Positions 18,453-31,500 of a DNA stretch of 64,000 nucleotides are shown here, in pieces. The number at the start of each line of letters is the position of its first letter. Positions within the stretch are counted from its first letter, which is position 1. The position numbers and the translations under genes were made by a program. This DNA is from Siphonodentalium dalli (Eukaryota > Mollusca > Scaphopoda > Gadilida > Siphonodentaliidae), in NCBI GenBank assembly GCA_032622095.1, contig CP136061.1, forward strand, positions 167,837,107-167,901,106, given 5' to 3'. The notes under the pieces were generated by a model. The model ran no database searches, was not told the origin of the DNA, and saw only the letters and a list, made by a program, of their open reading frames with translations.

Positions 18453-21400
18453 ATTGTCAGTTTTGGTCACAGACCGTTTACTTGTGAGTTTAGTCAATAT
18501 CCTCTCAAATTCGCCACCACCAGGCATGGGTTAAGGATCCGTAAGATTTAATTTAACGAAATATCGAGGGCGGTCGGTCCTTTTCTGCCTACAGGGTGTC
18601 TGCTGGTTCTAATGGTGCCATATATTGAGGTATGGATGTTGTCAGTTTTGGTCACAGACCGTTTACTTGTGAGTTTAGTCAATATCCTCTCAAATTCGCC
18701 ACCACCAGGCATGGGTTAAGGATCCGTAAGATTTAATTTATCGAAATATCGAGGGCGGTCGGACCTTTTCTGGCTACAGGGTGTCTGCTGGTAATAATGA
18801 TGCCATACATTAAAGTATGGATATTGTCAGTTTTGGTCACAGACCGTTTACTTGTGAGTTTAGTCAATATCCTCTCAAATTCGCCACCACCAGGCATGGG
18901 TTAAGGATCCGTAAGATTTAATTTATCGAAATATCGTGGGCGGTCGGTCCTTTTCTGCCTACAGGGTGTCTGCAGGTTCTAATGATGCCATACATTAAGG
19001 TATGGATATAGTCAGTTTTGGTCACAGACCGTTTACTTGTGAGTTTAGTCAATATCCTCTCAAATTCGCCACCACCAGGCATGGGTTAAGGATCCGTAAG
19101 ATTTAATTTATCGAAATATCGAGGGCGGTCGGTCATTTTCTGGTTACAGGGTGTCTGCTGGTTCTAATGGTGCCATACATTAAGGTATGGATATTTTCAG
19201 TTTTGGTCACAGACCGTTTACTTGTGAGTTTAGTCAATATCCTCTCAAATTCGCCACCACCAGGCAAGGGTTAATAGTCCGTAAGATTTAATTTTATAGA
19301 AATATCGAGGGCGGTCGGTCCTTCTCTGGCTACAGGGTGTCTGCTGGTAATAATGATGCCATACCTTAAGGTATGGATATTGCAAGTGTTGGTCACAGAC
19401 CGTTTACTTGTGAGTTTAGTCAATATCCTCACAAATTCGCCACCACCAGGCATGGGTTAAGGATCCGTAAGATTTAATTCTATAGAAATATCGAGGGAGG
19501 TCGGTCCTTTCCTGGCTATAGGGTGTCTGCTGGTTCTAATGATGCCATACATTAAGGTATTGATATTGTCAGTTTTGGTCACAGACCGTTTACTTGTGAG
19601 ATTAGTCAATATCCTCTCAAATTCGCCACCACCAGGCAAGGGTTAATAGTCCGTAAGATTTAATTTTATAGAAATATCGAGGGCGGTCGGTCCTTCTCTG
19701 GCTACAGGGTGTCTGCTGGTAATAATGATACCATACATAAAGGTATGGATATTGCAAGAGTTGGTCACAGACCGTTTACTTGTGAGTTTAGTCAATATCC
19801 TCACAAATTCGCCACCACCAGGCATGGGTTAAGGATCCGTAAGATTTAATTTATCAAAATATCGAGGGCGGTCGGTCCTTTTCTGGCTACAGGGTGTCTG
19901 CTGGTAATAATGATGCCATACATTAAGGTATCGATATTGTCAGTTTTGGTCACAGACCGTTTACTTGTGAGTTTAGTCAATATCCTCTCAAATTCGACAC
20001 CACCAGGCATGGGTTAAGGATCCGTAAGATTTAATTTATCGAAATATCGTGGGCGGTCGGTCCTTTTCTGCCTACAGGCAGGTTCTAATGATGCCATACA
20101 TTAAGGTATGGATATAGTCAGTTTTGGTCACAGACCGTTTACTTGTGAGTTTTGTCAATATCCTCTCAAATTCGCCACCACCAGCCATGGGTTAAGGATC
20201 CGTAAGATTTAATTTATCGAAATATCGAGGGCGGTCGGTCATTTTCTGGTTACAGGGTGTCTGCTGGTTCTAATGGTGCCATACATTAAGGTATGGATAT
20301 TTTCAGTTTTGGTCACAGACCGTTTACTTGTGAGTTTAGTCAATATCCTCTCAAATTCGCCAACACCAGGCAAGGGTTAATAGTCCGTAAGATTTAATTT
20401 TATAGAAATATCGAGGGCGGTCGGTCCTTCTCTGGCTACAGGGTGTCTGCTGGTAATAATGATGCCATACATTAAGGTATGGATATTGCAAGTGTTGGTC
20501 ACAGACCGTTTACTTGTGAGTTTAGTCAATATCCTCACAAATTCGCCACCACCAGGCATGGGTTAAGGATCCGTAAGATTTAATTCTATAGAAATATCGA
20601 GGGCGGTTGGTCCTTTCCTGGCTACAGGGTGTCTGCTGGTTCTAATGATGCCATACATTAAGGTATGGATATTGTCAGTTTTGGTCACAGACCGTTTACT
20701 TGTGAGATTAGTCAATATCCTCTCAAATTCGCCACCACCAGGCAAGGGTTAATAGTCCGTAAGATTTAATTTTATAAAAATATCGAGGGCGGTCGGTCCT
20801 TCTCTGGCTACAGGGTGTCTGCTGGTAATAATGATACCATACATTAAGGTATGGATATTGCAAGTGTTGGTCACAGACCGTTTACTTGTGAGTTTAGTCA
20901 ATATCCTCACAAATTCGCCACCACCAGGCATGGGTTAAGGATCCGTAAGATTTAATTTTATAGAAATATCGAGGGCGGTCGGTCCTTTTCTGGCTACAGG
21001 GTGTTTGCTGGTTCTAATGATGCCATACGTTAAGGTATGGATATTGTCAGTTTTGGTCACAGACCGTTTACTTGTGAGATTAGTCAATATCCTCTCAAAT
21101 TCGCCACCACCAGTCATGGGTTAAGAGTCCGTAAGATTTAATTTATCGAAATATCGAGGGCGGTCGGTCCTTTTTTGCCTACAGGGTGTCTGCTGGTTCT
21201 AATGATGCCATACATTAAGGTATGGATGTTGTGAGTTTTGGTCACAGACCGTCTACTTGTGAGTTTAGTCAATATCCTCTCAAATTCGCCACCACCAGGC
21301 ATGGGTTAAGAGTCCGTAAGATTTAATTTATCGAAATATCGAGGGCGGTCGGTCCTTTTCTGCCTACATGGTGTCTGCTGGTTCTAATGGTGCCATATAT

Positions 21401-24400
21401 TGAAGTATGGATGTTGTCAGTTTTGGTCACAGACCGTTTACTTGTGAGTTTAGTCAATATCCTCTCAAATTCGCCACCACCAGGCATGGGTTAAGAGTCC
21501 GTAAGATTTAATTTATTGAAATATCGAGGGCGGTCGGTCCTTTTCTGGCTACAGGGTGTCTGCGGGTTCTAATGATGCCATACATTAAGGTATGGGTGTT
21601 GTGAGTTTTGGTCACAGACCGTTTACTTGTGAGTTTAGTCAATATCCTCTCAAATTCGCCACCACCAGACATGGGTTAAGAGTCCGTAAGATTTAATTTA
21701 TCGAAATATCGAGGGCGGTCGGTCCTTTTCTGGCTACACGGTGTATGCTGGTTCTAATGATGCCATACGTTAAGGTATGGATATTGTCAGTTTTTGTCAC
21801 AGAACGTTTACTTGTGAGATTAGTCAATATACTCTCAAATTCGCCACCACCATGCAGAAATGGGTTAAGGATCCGTAAGATTTAATTTATCGAAATATCG
21901 TGGGCGGTCGGTCCTTTTCTGGCTACATGGTGTCTGCTGGTTCTAATGATGCCATATATTGAGGTATGGATGTTGTCAGTTTTGGTCACAGACCGTTTAC
22001 TTGTGAGTTTAGTCAATATCCTCTCAAATTCGCTACCACCAGGCATGGGTTAAGGATCCGTAAGATTTAATTTATCGAAATATCGAGGGCGGTCGGTCCT
22101 TTTCTGGCTACAGGGTGTCTGCTGGTTCTAATGATGCCATAAATTAAGGTATGGATATTGTCACTTTTGGTCACAGACCGTTTACTTGTGAGTTTAGTCA
22201 ATATCCTCTCAAATTCGCCACCACCAGGCATGGGTTAAGGATCCGTAAGATTTAATTAATCGAAATATCGAGGGCGGTCGGTCCTTTTCTGGCTACAGGG
22301 TGTCTGCTGGTAATAATGATACCATACATTAAGGTATGGATATTGCAAGTGTTGGTCACAGACCGTTTACTTGCGAGTTTAGTCAATATCCTCTCAAATT
22401 CGCCACCACCAGGCATGGGTTAAGGATCCGTAAGATTTAATTTTATAGAAATATCGAGGGCAGTCGGTCCTTTTCTGGATACAGGGTGTCTGCTGGTTCT
22501 AATGATGCCATACATTAAGGTATGGATATTGCAAGTGTTGGTCACAGACCGTTTACTTGTGAGTTTAGTCAATATCCTCACAAATTCGCCACCACCAGGC
22601 ATGGGTTAAGGATCCGTAAGATTTAATTTTATAGAAATATCGAGGGCGGTCGGTCCTTTTCTGCCTACAGGGTGTCTGCTGGTTCTAATGATGCCATACG
22701 TTAACGTATGGATATTGTCAGTTTTGGTCACAGACCGTTTACTTGTGAGATTAGTCAATATCCTCTCAAATTCGCCACCACCAGTCATGGGTTAAGAGTC
22801 CGTAAGATTTAATTTATCGAAATATCGAGGGCGGTCGGTCCTTTTCTGCCTACAGGGTGTCTGCTGGTTCTAATGATGACATACATTAAGGTATGGATGT
22901 TGTGAGTTTTGGTCACAGACCGTTTACTTGTGAGTTTAGTCAATATCCTCTCAAATTCGCCACCACCAGGCATGGGTTAAGAGTCCGTAAGATTTAATTT
23001 ATCGAAATATCGAGGGCGGTCGGTCCTTTTCTGCCTACATGGTGTCTGCTGGTTCTAATGGTGCCATATATTGAAGTATGGATGTTGTCAGTTTTGGTCA
23101 CAGACCGTTTACTTGTGAGTTTAGTCAATATCCTCTCAAATTCGCCACCACCAGGCATGGGTTAAGAGTCCGTAAGATTTAATTTATCGAAATATCGAGG
23201 GCGGTCGGTCCTTTTCTGGCTACAGGGTGTCTGCGGGTTCTAATGATGCCATACATTAAGGTACGGGTGTTGTGAGTTTTGGTCACAGACCGTTTACTTG
23301 TGAGTTTAGTCAATATCCTCTCAAATTCGCCACCACCAGACATGGGTTAAGAGTCCGTAAGATTTAATTTATCGAAATATCGAGGGCGGTCGGTCCTTTT
23401 CTGGCTACACGGTGTATGCTGGTTCTAATGATGCCATACGTTAAGGTATGGATATTGTCAGTTTTGGTCACAGAACGTTTACTTGTGAGATTAGTCAATA
23501 TACTCTCAAATTCGCCACCACCATGCAGGCATGGGTTAAGGATCCGTAAGATTTAATTTATCGAAATATCGTGGGCGGTCGGTCCTTTTCTGGCTACATG
23601 GTGTCCGCTGGTTCTAATGATGCCATATATTGAGGTATGGATGTTGTCAGTTTTGGTCACAGACCGTTTACTTGTGAGTTTAGTCAATATCCTCTCAAAT
23701 TCGCCACCACCAGGCATGGGTTAAGAGTCCGTAAGATTTAATTTATCGAAATATCGAGGGCGGTCGGTCCTTTTCTGGCTACAGGGTGTCTGCTGGTTCT
23801 AATGATGCCATACATTAAGGTATGGATATTGCAAGTGTTGGTCACAGACCGTTTACTTGTGAGTTTAGTCAATATCCTCACAAATTCGCCACCACCAGGC
23901 ATGGGTTAAGGATCCGTAAGATTTAATTTTATAGAAATATCGAGGGCGGTCGGTCCTTTTATGGCTACAGGGTGTCTGCTGGTTCTAATGATGCCATACG
24001 TTAAGGTATGGATATTGTCAGTTTTGGTCACAGACCGTTTACTTGTGAGATTAGTCAATATCCTCTCAAATTCGCCACCACCAGGCAAGGGTTAATAGTC
24101 CGTAAGATTTAATTTTATAGAAATATCGAGGGCGGTCGGTCCTTCTCTGGCTACAGGGTGTCTGCTGGTAATAATGATACCATACATTAAGATATGGATA
24201 TTGCAAGTGTTGGTCACAGACCGTTTACTTGTGAGTTTAGTCAATATCCTCACAAATTCGCCACCACCAGGCATGGGTTAAGGATCCGTAAGAATTAATT
24301 TTATAGAAATATCGAGGGCGGTCGGTCCTTTTCTGGCTACAGGGTGTTTGCTGGTTCTAATGATGCCATACGTTAAGGTATGGATATTGTCAGTTTTGGT

Positions 24401-26700
24401 CACAGACCGTTTACTTGTGAGATTAGTCAATATCCTCTCAAATTCGCCACCACCAGTCATGGGTTAAGAGTCCGTAAGATTTAATTTATCGAAATATCGA
24501 GGGCGGTCGGTCCTTTTCTGCCTACATGGTGTCTGCTGGTTCTAATGGTGCCATATATTGAAGTATGGATGTTGTCAGTTTTGGTCACAGACCGTTTACT
24601 TGTGAGTTTAGTCAATATCCTCTCAAATTCGCCACCACCAGGCATGGGTTAAGAGTCCGTAAGATTTAATTTATCGAAATATCGAGGGCGGTCGGTCCTT
24701 TTCTGGCTACAGGGTGTCTGCGGGTTCTAATTATGCCATACATTAAGGTATGGGTGTTGTGAGTTTTGGTCACAGACCGTTTACTTGTGAGTTTAGTCAA
24801 TATCCTCTCAAATTCGCCACCACCAGACATGGGTTAAGAGTCTGTAAGATTTAATATATCGAAATATCGAGGGCGGTCGGTCCTTTTCTGGCTACACGGT
24901 GTATGCTGGTTCTATTGATGCCATACGTTAAGGTATGGATATTGTCAGTTTTTGTCACAGAACGTTTACTTGTGAGATTAGTCAATATACTCTCAAATTC
25001 GCCACCACCATGCAGGCATGGGTTAAGGATCCGTAAGATTTAATTTATCGAAATATCGTGGGCGGTCGGTCCTTTTCTGGCTACATGGTGTCTGCTGGTT
25101 CTAATGATGCCATATATTGAGGTATGGATGTTGTCAGTTTTGGTCACAGACCGTTTACTTGTGAGTTTAGTCAATATCCTCTCAAATTCGCCACCACCAG
25201 GCATGGGTTAAGAGTCCGTAAGATTTAATTTATCGAAATATCGAGGGCGGTCGGTCATTTTCTGGTTACAGGGTGTCTGCTGGTTCTAATGATGGCATAC
25301 ATTAAGGTATGGATATTTTCAGTTTTGGTCACAGACCGTTTACTTGTGAGTTTAGTCAATATCCTCTCAAATTCGCCACCACCAGGCATGGGTTAAGGAT
25401 CCGTAAGATTTAATTTATCGAAATATCGAGGGCGGTCGGTCCTTTTCTGGCTACAGGGTGTCTGCTGGTAATAATGATACCATACATTAAGGTATGGATA
25501 TTGCAAGTGTTGGTCACAGACCGTTTACTTGTGAGTTTAGTCAATATCCTCTCAAATTCGCCACCACCAGGCATGGGTTAAGGATCCGTAAGATTTAATT
25601 TTATAGAAATATCGAGGGCGGTCGGTCCTTTTCTGGCTACAGGGTGTTTGCTGGTTCTAATAATGCCATACGTTAAGGTATGGATATTGTCAGTTTTGGT
25701 CACAGACCGTTTACTTGTGAGATTAGTCAATATCCTCTCAAATTCGCCACCACCAGTCATGGGTTAAGAGTCCGTAAGATTTAATTTATCGAAATATCGA
25801 GGGCGGTCGGTCCTTTTCTGCCTACAGGGTGTCTGCTGGTTCTAATGATGCCATACATTAAGGTATGGATGTTGTGAATTTTGGTCACAGACCGTTTACT
25901 TGTGAGTTTAGTCAATATCCTCTCAAATTCGCCAACACCAGGCATGGGTTAAGAGTCCGTAAGATTTAATTTATCGAAATATCGAGGGCGGTCGGTCCTT
26001 TTCTGCCTACATGGTGTCTGCTGGTTCTAATGGTGCCATATATTGAAGTATGGATGTTGTCAGTTTTGGTCACAGACCGTTTACTTGTGAGTTTAGTCAA
26101 TATCCTCTCAAATTCGCCACCACCAGGCATGGGTTAAGAGTCCGTAAGATTTAATTTATCGAAATATCGAGGGCGGTCGGTGCTTTTCTGGCTACAGGGT
26201 GTCTGCGGGTTCTAATTATGCCATACATTAAGGTATGGGTGTTGTGAGTTTTGGTCACAGACCGTTTACTTGTGAGTTTAGTCAATGTCCTCTCAAATTC
26301 GCCACCACCAGACATGGGTTAAGAGTCCGTAAGATTTAATTTATCGAAATATCGAGGGCGGTCGGTCCTTTTCTGGCTACACGGTGTATGCTGGTTCTAA
26401 TGATGCCATACGTTAAGGTATGGATATTGTCAGTTTTTGTCACAGAACGTTTACTTGTGAGATTAGTCAATATACTCTCAAATTCGCCACCACCATGCAG
26501 GCATGGGTTAAGGATCCGTAAGATTTAATTTATCGAAATATCGTGGGCGGTCGGTCCTTTTCTGGCTACATGGTGTCTGCTGGTTCTAATGATGCCATAT
26601 ATTGAGGTATGGATGTTGTCAGTTTTGGTCACAGACCGTTTACTTGTAAGTTTAGTCAATATCCTCTCAAATTCGCCACCACCAGGCATGGGTTAAGAGT
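18453..26700 (+). repeat. Left part of the main array: irregular 6-, 7- and 9-monomer periods
   Basis: Variant monomers recur at offsets of 1106 bp (19271 to 20377; six monomers minus a 9-bp deletion near 20080), 1671-1672 bp (20935 to 22606 to 24278; nine monomers) and 1300 bp (24278 to 25578; seven monomers). The marker order is that of the decamer at 55660-64000 with monomers missing, and monomer divergence is higher than further right. This fits an older, less homogenised array edge. Confidence 0.8.
22694..22711. other. Perfect 18-bp dyad in a satellite monomer (example)
   Basis: CCATACGTTAACGTATGG is exactly self-complementary. Most monomers carry the weaker form CCATAC(A/G)TTAAGGTATGG, which keeps the six-base CCATAC/GTATGG arms. 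The perfect form recurs in monomers near 28.83, 30.50, 36.25, 40.53, 42.20, 46.84, 48.14, 49.26 and 53.89 kb. It is the strongest candidate in the monomer for a dimeric protein-binding site or hairpin. No match to the mammalian CENP-B box is seen. Confidence 0.7.
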
Positions 26701-27059
26701 CCGTGAGATTTAATTTATCGAAATATCGAGGGCGGTCGGTCATTTTCTGGTTACAGGGTGTCTGCTGGTTCTAATGATGCCATACATTAAGGTATGGATA
26801 TTTTCAGTTTTGGTCACAGACCGTTTACTTGTGAGTTTAGTCAATATCCTCTCAAATTCGCCACCACCAGGCATGGGTTAAGAGTCCGTAAGATTTAATT
26901 TATCGAAATATCGAGGGCGGTCGGTCCTTTTCTGGTTACAGGGTGTCTGCTGGTTCTAATGATGCCATACATTAAGGTATGGATATTTTCAGTTTTGGTC
27001 ACAGACCGTTTACTTGTGAGTTTAGTCAATATCCTCTCAAATTCGCCACCACCAGGCAT

Positions 27060-28550
27060 GGGTTAAGGATCCGTAAGATTTAATTTATCGAAATATCGAG
27101 GGCGGTCGGTCCTTTTCTGGCTACACGGTGTATGCTGGTACTAATGATGCCATACGTTAAGGTATGGATATTGTCAGTTTTTGTCACAGAACGTTTACTT
27201 GTGAGATTAGTCAATATACTCTCAAATTCGCCACCACCATGCAGAAATGGGTTAAGGATCCGTAAGATTTAATTTATCGAAATATCGTGGGCGGTCGGTC
27301 CTTTTCTGGCTACATGGTGTCTGCTGGTTCTAATGATGCCATATATTGAGGTATGGATGTTGTCAGTTTTGGTCACAGACCGTTTACTTGTGAGTTTAGT
27401 CAATATCCTCTCAAATTCGCCACCACCAGGCATGGGTTATGGATCCGTAAGATTTAATTTATCGAAATATCGAGGGCGGTCGGTCCTTTTCTGGCTACAG
27501 GGTGTCTGCTGGTTCTAATGATGCCATACATTAAGGTATGGATATTGTCACTTTTGGTCACAGACCGTTTACTTGTGAGTTTAGTCAATATCCTCTCAAA
27601 TTCGCCACCACCAGGCATGGGTTAAGGATCCGTAAGATTTAATTTATCGAAATATCGAGGGCGGTCGGTCCTTTTCTGGCTACACGGTGTCTGCTGGTTC
27701 TAATGATGCCATACATTAAGGTATGGATATTTTCAGTTTTGGTCACAGACCGTTTACTTGTGAGTTTAGTCAATATCCTCTCAAATTCGCCACCACCAGG
27801 CATGGGTTAAGGATCCGTAAGATTTAATTTATCGAAATATCGAGGGCGGTCGGTCCTTTTCTGGCTACACGGTGTATGCTGGTACTAATGATGCCATACG
27901 TTAAGGTATGGATATTGTCAGTTTTTGTCACAGAACGTTTACTTGTGAGATTAGTCAATATACTCTCAAATTCGCCACCACCATGCAGAAATAGGTTAAG
28001 GATCCGTAAGATTTAATTTATCGAAATATCGTGGGCGGTCGGTCCTTTTCTGGCTACATGGTGTCTGCTGGTTCTAATGATGCCATATATTGAGGTATGG
28101 ATGTTGTCAGTTTTGGTCACAGACCGTTTACTTGTGAGTTTAGTCAATATCCTCTCAAATTCGCCACCACCAGGCATGGGTTATGGATCCGTAAGATTTA
28201 ATTTATCGAAATATCGAGGGCGGTCGGTCCTTTTCTGGCTACAGGGTGTCTGCTGGTTCTAATGATGCCATACATTAAGGTATGGATATTGTCACTTTTG
28301 GTCACAGACCGTTTACTTGTGAGTTTAGTCAATATCCTCTCAAATTCGCCACCACCAGGCATGGGTTAAGGATCCGTAAGATTTAATTTATCGAAATATC
28401 GAGGGCGGTCGGTCCTTTTCTGGCTACAGGGTGTCTGCTGGTAATAATGATACCATACATTAAGGTATGGATATTGCAAGTGTTGGTCACAGACCGTTTA
28501 CTTGTGAGTTTAGTCAATATCCTCTCAAATTCGCCACCACCAGGCATGGG
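27060..28550 (+). repeat. 744-bp (4-monomer) tandem duplication
   Basis: The block carrying CGGTGTATGCTGGTACTAAT, CATGCAGAAATGGG (or AAATAGG) and the rare GGGTTATGGATCC variant occurs at 27.1-27.6 kb and again 744 bp later. GGTTATGGATCC then reappears near 34.3, 39.9, 46.2 and 52.5 kb, which makes it a useful marker of later duplications. The variant removes a stop, so a 61-codon plus frame appears at each site; it is not a gene. Confidence 0.85.
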
Positions 28551-31500
28551 TTAAGGATCCGTAAGATTTAATTTTATAGAAATATCGAGGGCAGTCGGTC
28601 CTTTTCTGGCTACAGGGTGACTGCTGGTTCTAATGATGCCATACATTAAGGTATGGATATTGCAAGTGTTGGTCACAGACCGTTTACTTGTGAGTTTAGT
28701 CAATATCCTCACAAATTCGCCACCACCAGGCATGGGTTAAGGATCCGTAAGATTTAATTTTATAGAAATATCGAGGGCGGTCGGTCCTTTTCTGGCTACA
28801 GGTTGTTTGCTGGTTCTAATGATGCCATACGTTAACGTATGGATATTGTCAGTTTTGGTCACAGACCGTTTACTTGTGAGATTAGTCAATATCCTCTCAA
28901 ATTCGCCACCACCAGTCATGGGTTAAGAGTCCGTAAGATTTAATTTATCGAAATATCGAGGGCGGTCGGTCCTTTTCTGCCTACAGGGTGTCTGCTGGTT
29001 CTAATGATGACATACATTAAGGTATGGATGTTGTGAGTTTTGGTCACAGACCGTTTACTTGTGAGATTAGTCAATATCCTCTCAAATTCGCCACCACCAG
29101 GCATGGGTTAAGAGTCCGTAAGATTTAATTTATCGAAATATCGAGGGCGGTCGGTCCTTTTCTGCCTACATGGTGTCTGCTGGTTCTAATGGTGCCATAT
29201 ATTGAAGTATGGATGTTGTCAGTTTTGGTCACAGACCGTTTACTTGTGAGTTTAGTCAATATCCTCTCAAATTCGCCACCACCAGGCATGGGTTAAGAGT
29301 CCGTAAGATTTAATTCATCGAAATATCGAGGGCGGTCGGTCCTTTTCTGGCTACAGGGTGTCTGCGGGTTCTAATGATGCCATACATTAAGGTACGGGTG
29401 TTGTGAGTTTTGGTCACAGACCGTTTACTTGTGAGTTTAGTCAATATCCTCTCAAATTCGCCACCACCAGACATGGGTTAAGAGTCCGTAAGATTTTATT
29501 TATCGAAATATCGAGGGCGGTCGGTCCTTTTCTGGCTACACGGTGTATGCTGGTTCTAATGGTGCCATACGTTAAGGTATGGATATTGTCAGTTTTTGTC
29601 ACAGAACGTTTACTTGTGAGATTAGTCAATATACTCTCAAATTCGCCACCACCATGCAGGCATGGGTTAAGGATCCGTAAGATTTAATTTATCGAAATAT
29701 CGTGGGCGGTCGGTCCTTTTCTGGCTACATGGTGTCCGCTGGTTCTAATGATGCCATATATTGAGGTATGGATGTTGTCAGTTTTGGTCACAGACCGTTT
29801 ACTTGTGAGTTTAGTCAATATCCTCTCAAATTCGCCACCACCAGGCATGGGTTAAGGATCCGTAAGATTTAATTTATCGAAATATCGAGGGCGGTCGGTC
29901 CTTTTCTGGCTACAGGGTGTCTGCTGGTTCTAATGATGCCATACATTAAGGTATGGATATTGTCACTTTTGGTCACAGACCGTTTACTTGTGAGTTTAGT
30001 CAATATCCTCTCAAATTCGCCACCACCAGGCATGGGTTAAGGATCCGTAAGATTTAATTTATCGAAATATCGAGGGCGGTCGGTCCTTTTCTGGCTACAG
30101 GGTGTCTGCTGGTAATAATGATACCATACATTAAGGTATGGATATTGCAAGTGTTGGTCACAGACCGTTTACTTGTGAGTTTAGTCAATATCCTCTCAAA
30201 TTCGCCACCACCAGGCATGGGTTAAGGATCCGTAAGATTTAATTTTATAGAAATATCGAGGGCGGTCGGTCCTTTTCTGGCTACAGGGTGTCTGCTGGTT
30301 CTAATGATGCCATACATTAAGGTATGGATATTGCGAGTGTTGGTCACAGACCGTTTACTTGTGAGTTTAGTCAATATCCTCACAAATTCGCCACCACCAG
30401 GCATGGGTTAAGGATCCGTAAGATTTAATTTTATAGAAATATCGAGGGCGGTCGGTCCTTTTCTGGCTACAGGGTGTTTGCTGGTTCTAATGATGCCATA
30501 CGTTAACGTATGGATATTGTCAGTTTTGGTCACAGACCGTTTACTTGTGAGATTAGTCAATATCCTCTCAAATTCGCCACCACCAGTCATGGGTTAAGAG
30601 TCCGTAAGATTTAATTTATCGAAATATCGAGGGCGGTCGGTCCTTTTCTGCCTACAGGGTGTCTGCTGGTTCTAATGATGACATACATTAAGGTATGGAT
30701 GTTGTGAGTTTTGGTCACAGACCGTTTACTTGTGAGTTTAGTCAATATCCTCTCAAATTCGCCACCACCAGGCATGGGTTAAGAGTCCGTAAGATTTAAT
30801 TTATCGAAATATCGAGGGCGGTCGGTCCTTTTCTGCCTACAGGGTGTCTGCGGGTTCTAATGATGCCATACATTAAGGTACGGGTGTTGTGAGTTTTGGT
30901 CACAGACCGTTTACTTGTGAGTTTAGTCAATATCCTCTCAAATTCGCCACCACCAGACATGGGTTAAGAGTCCGTAAGATTTAATTTATCGAAATATCGA
31001 GGGCGGTCGGTCCTTTTCTGGCTACACGGTGTATGCTGGTTCTAATGGTGCCATACGTTAAGGTATGGATATTGTCAGTTTTTGTCACAGAACGTTTACT
31101 TGTGAGATTAGTCAATATACTCTCAAATTCGCCACCACCATGCAGGCGTGGGTTAAGGATCCGTAAGATTTAATTTATCGAAATATCGTGGGCGGTCGGT
31201 CCTTTTCTGGCTACATGGTGTCCGCTGGTTCTAATGATGCCATATATTGAGGTATGGATGTTGTCAGTTTTGGTCACAGACCGTTTACTTGTGAGTTTAG
31301 TCAATATCCTCTCAAATTCGCCACCACCAGGCATGGGTTAAGAGTCCGTAAGATTTAATTTATCGAAATATCGAGGGCGGTCGGTCATTTTCTGGTTACA
31401 GGGTGTCTGCTGGTTCTAATGATGGCATACATTAAGGTATGGATATTTTCAGTTTTGGTCACAGACCGTTTACTTGTGAGTTTAGTCAATATCCTCTCAA

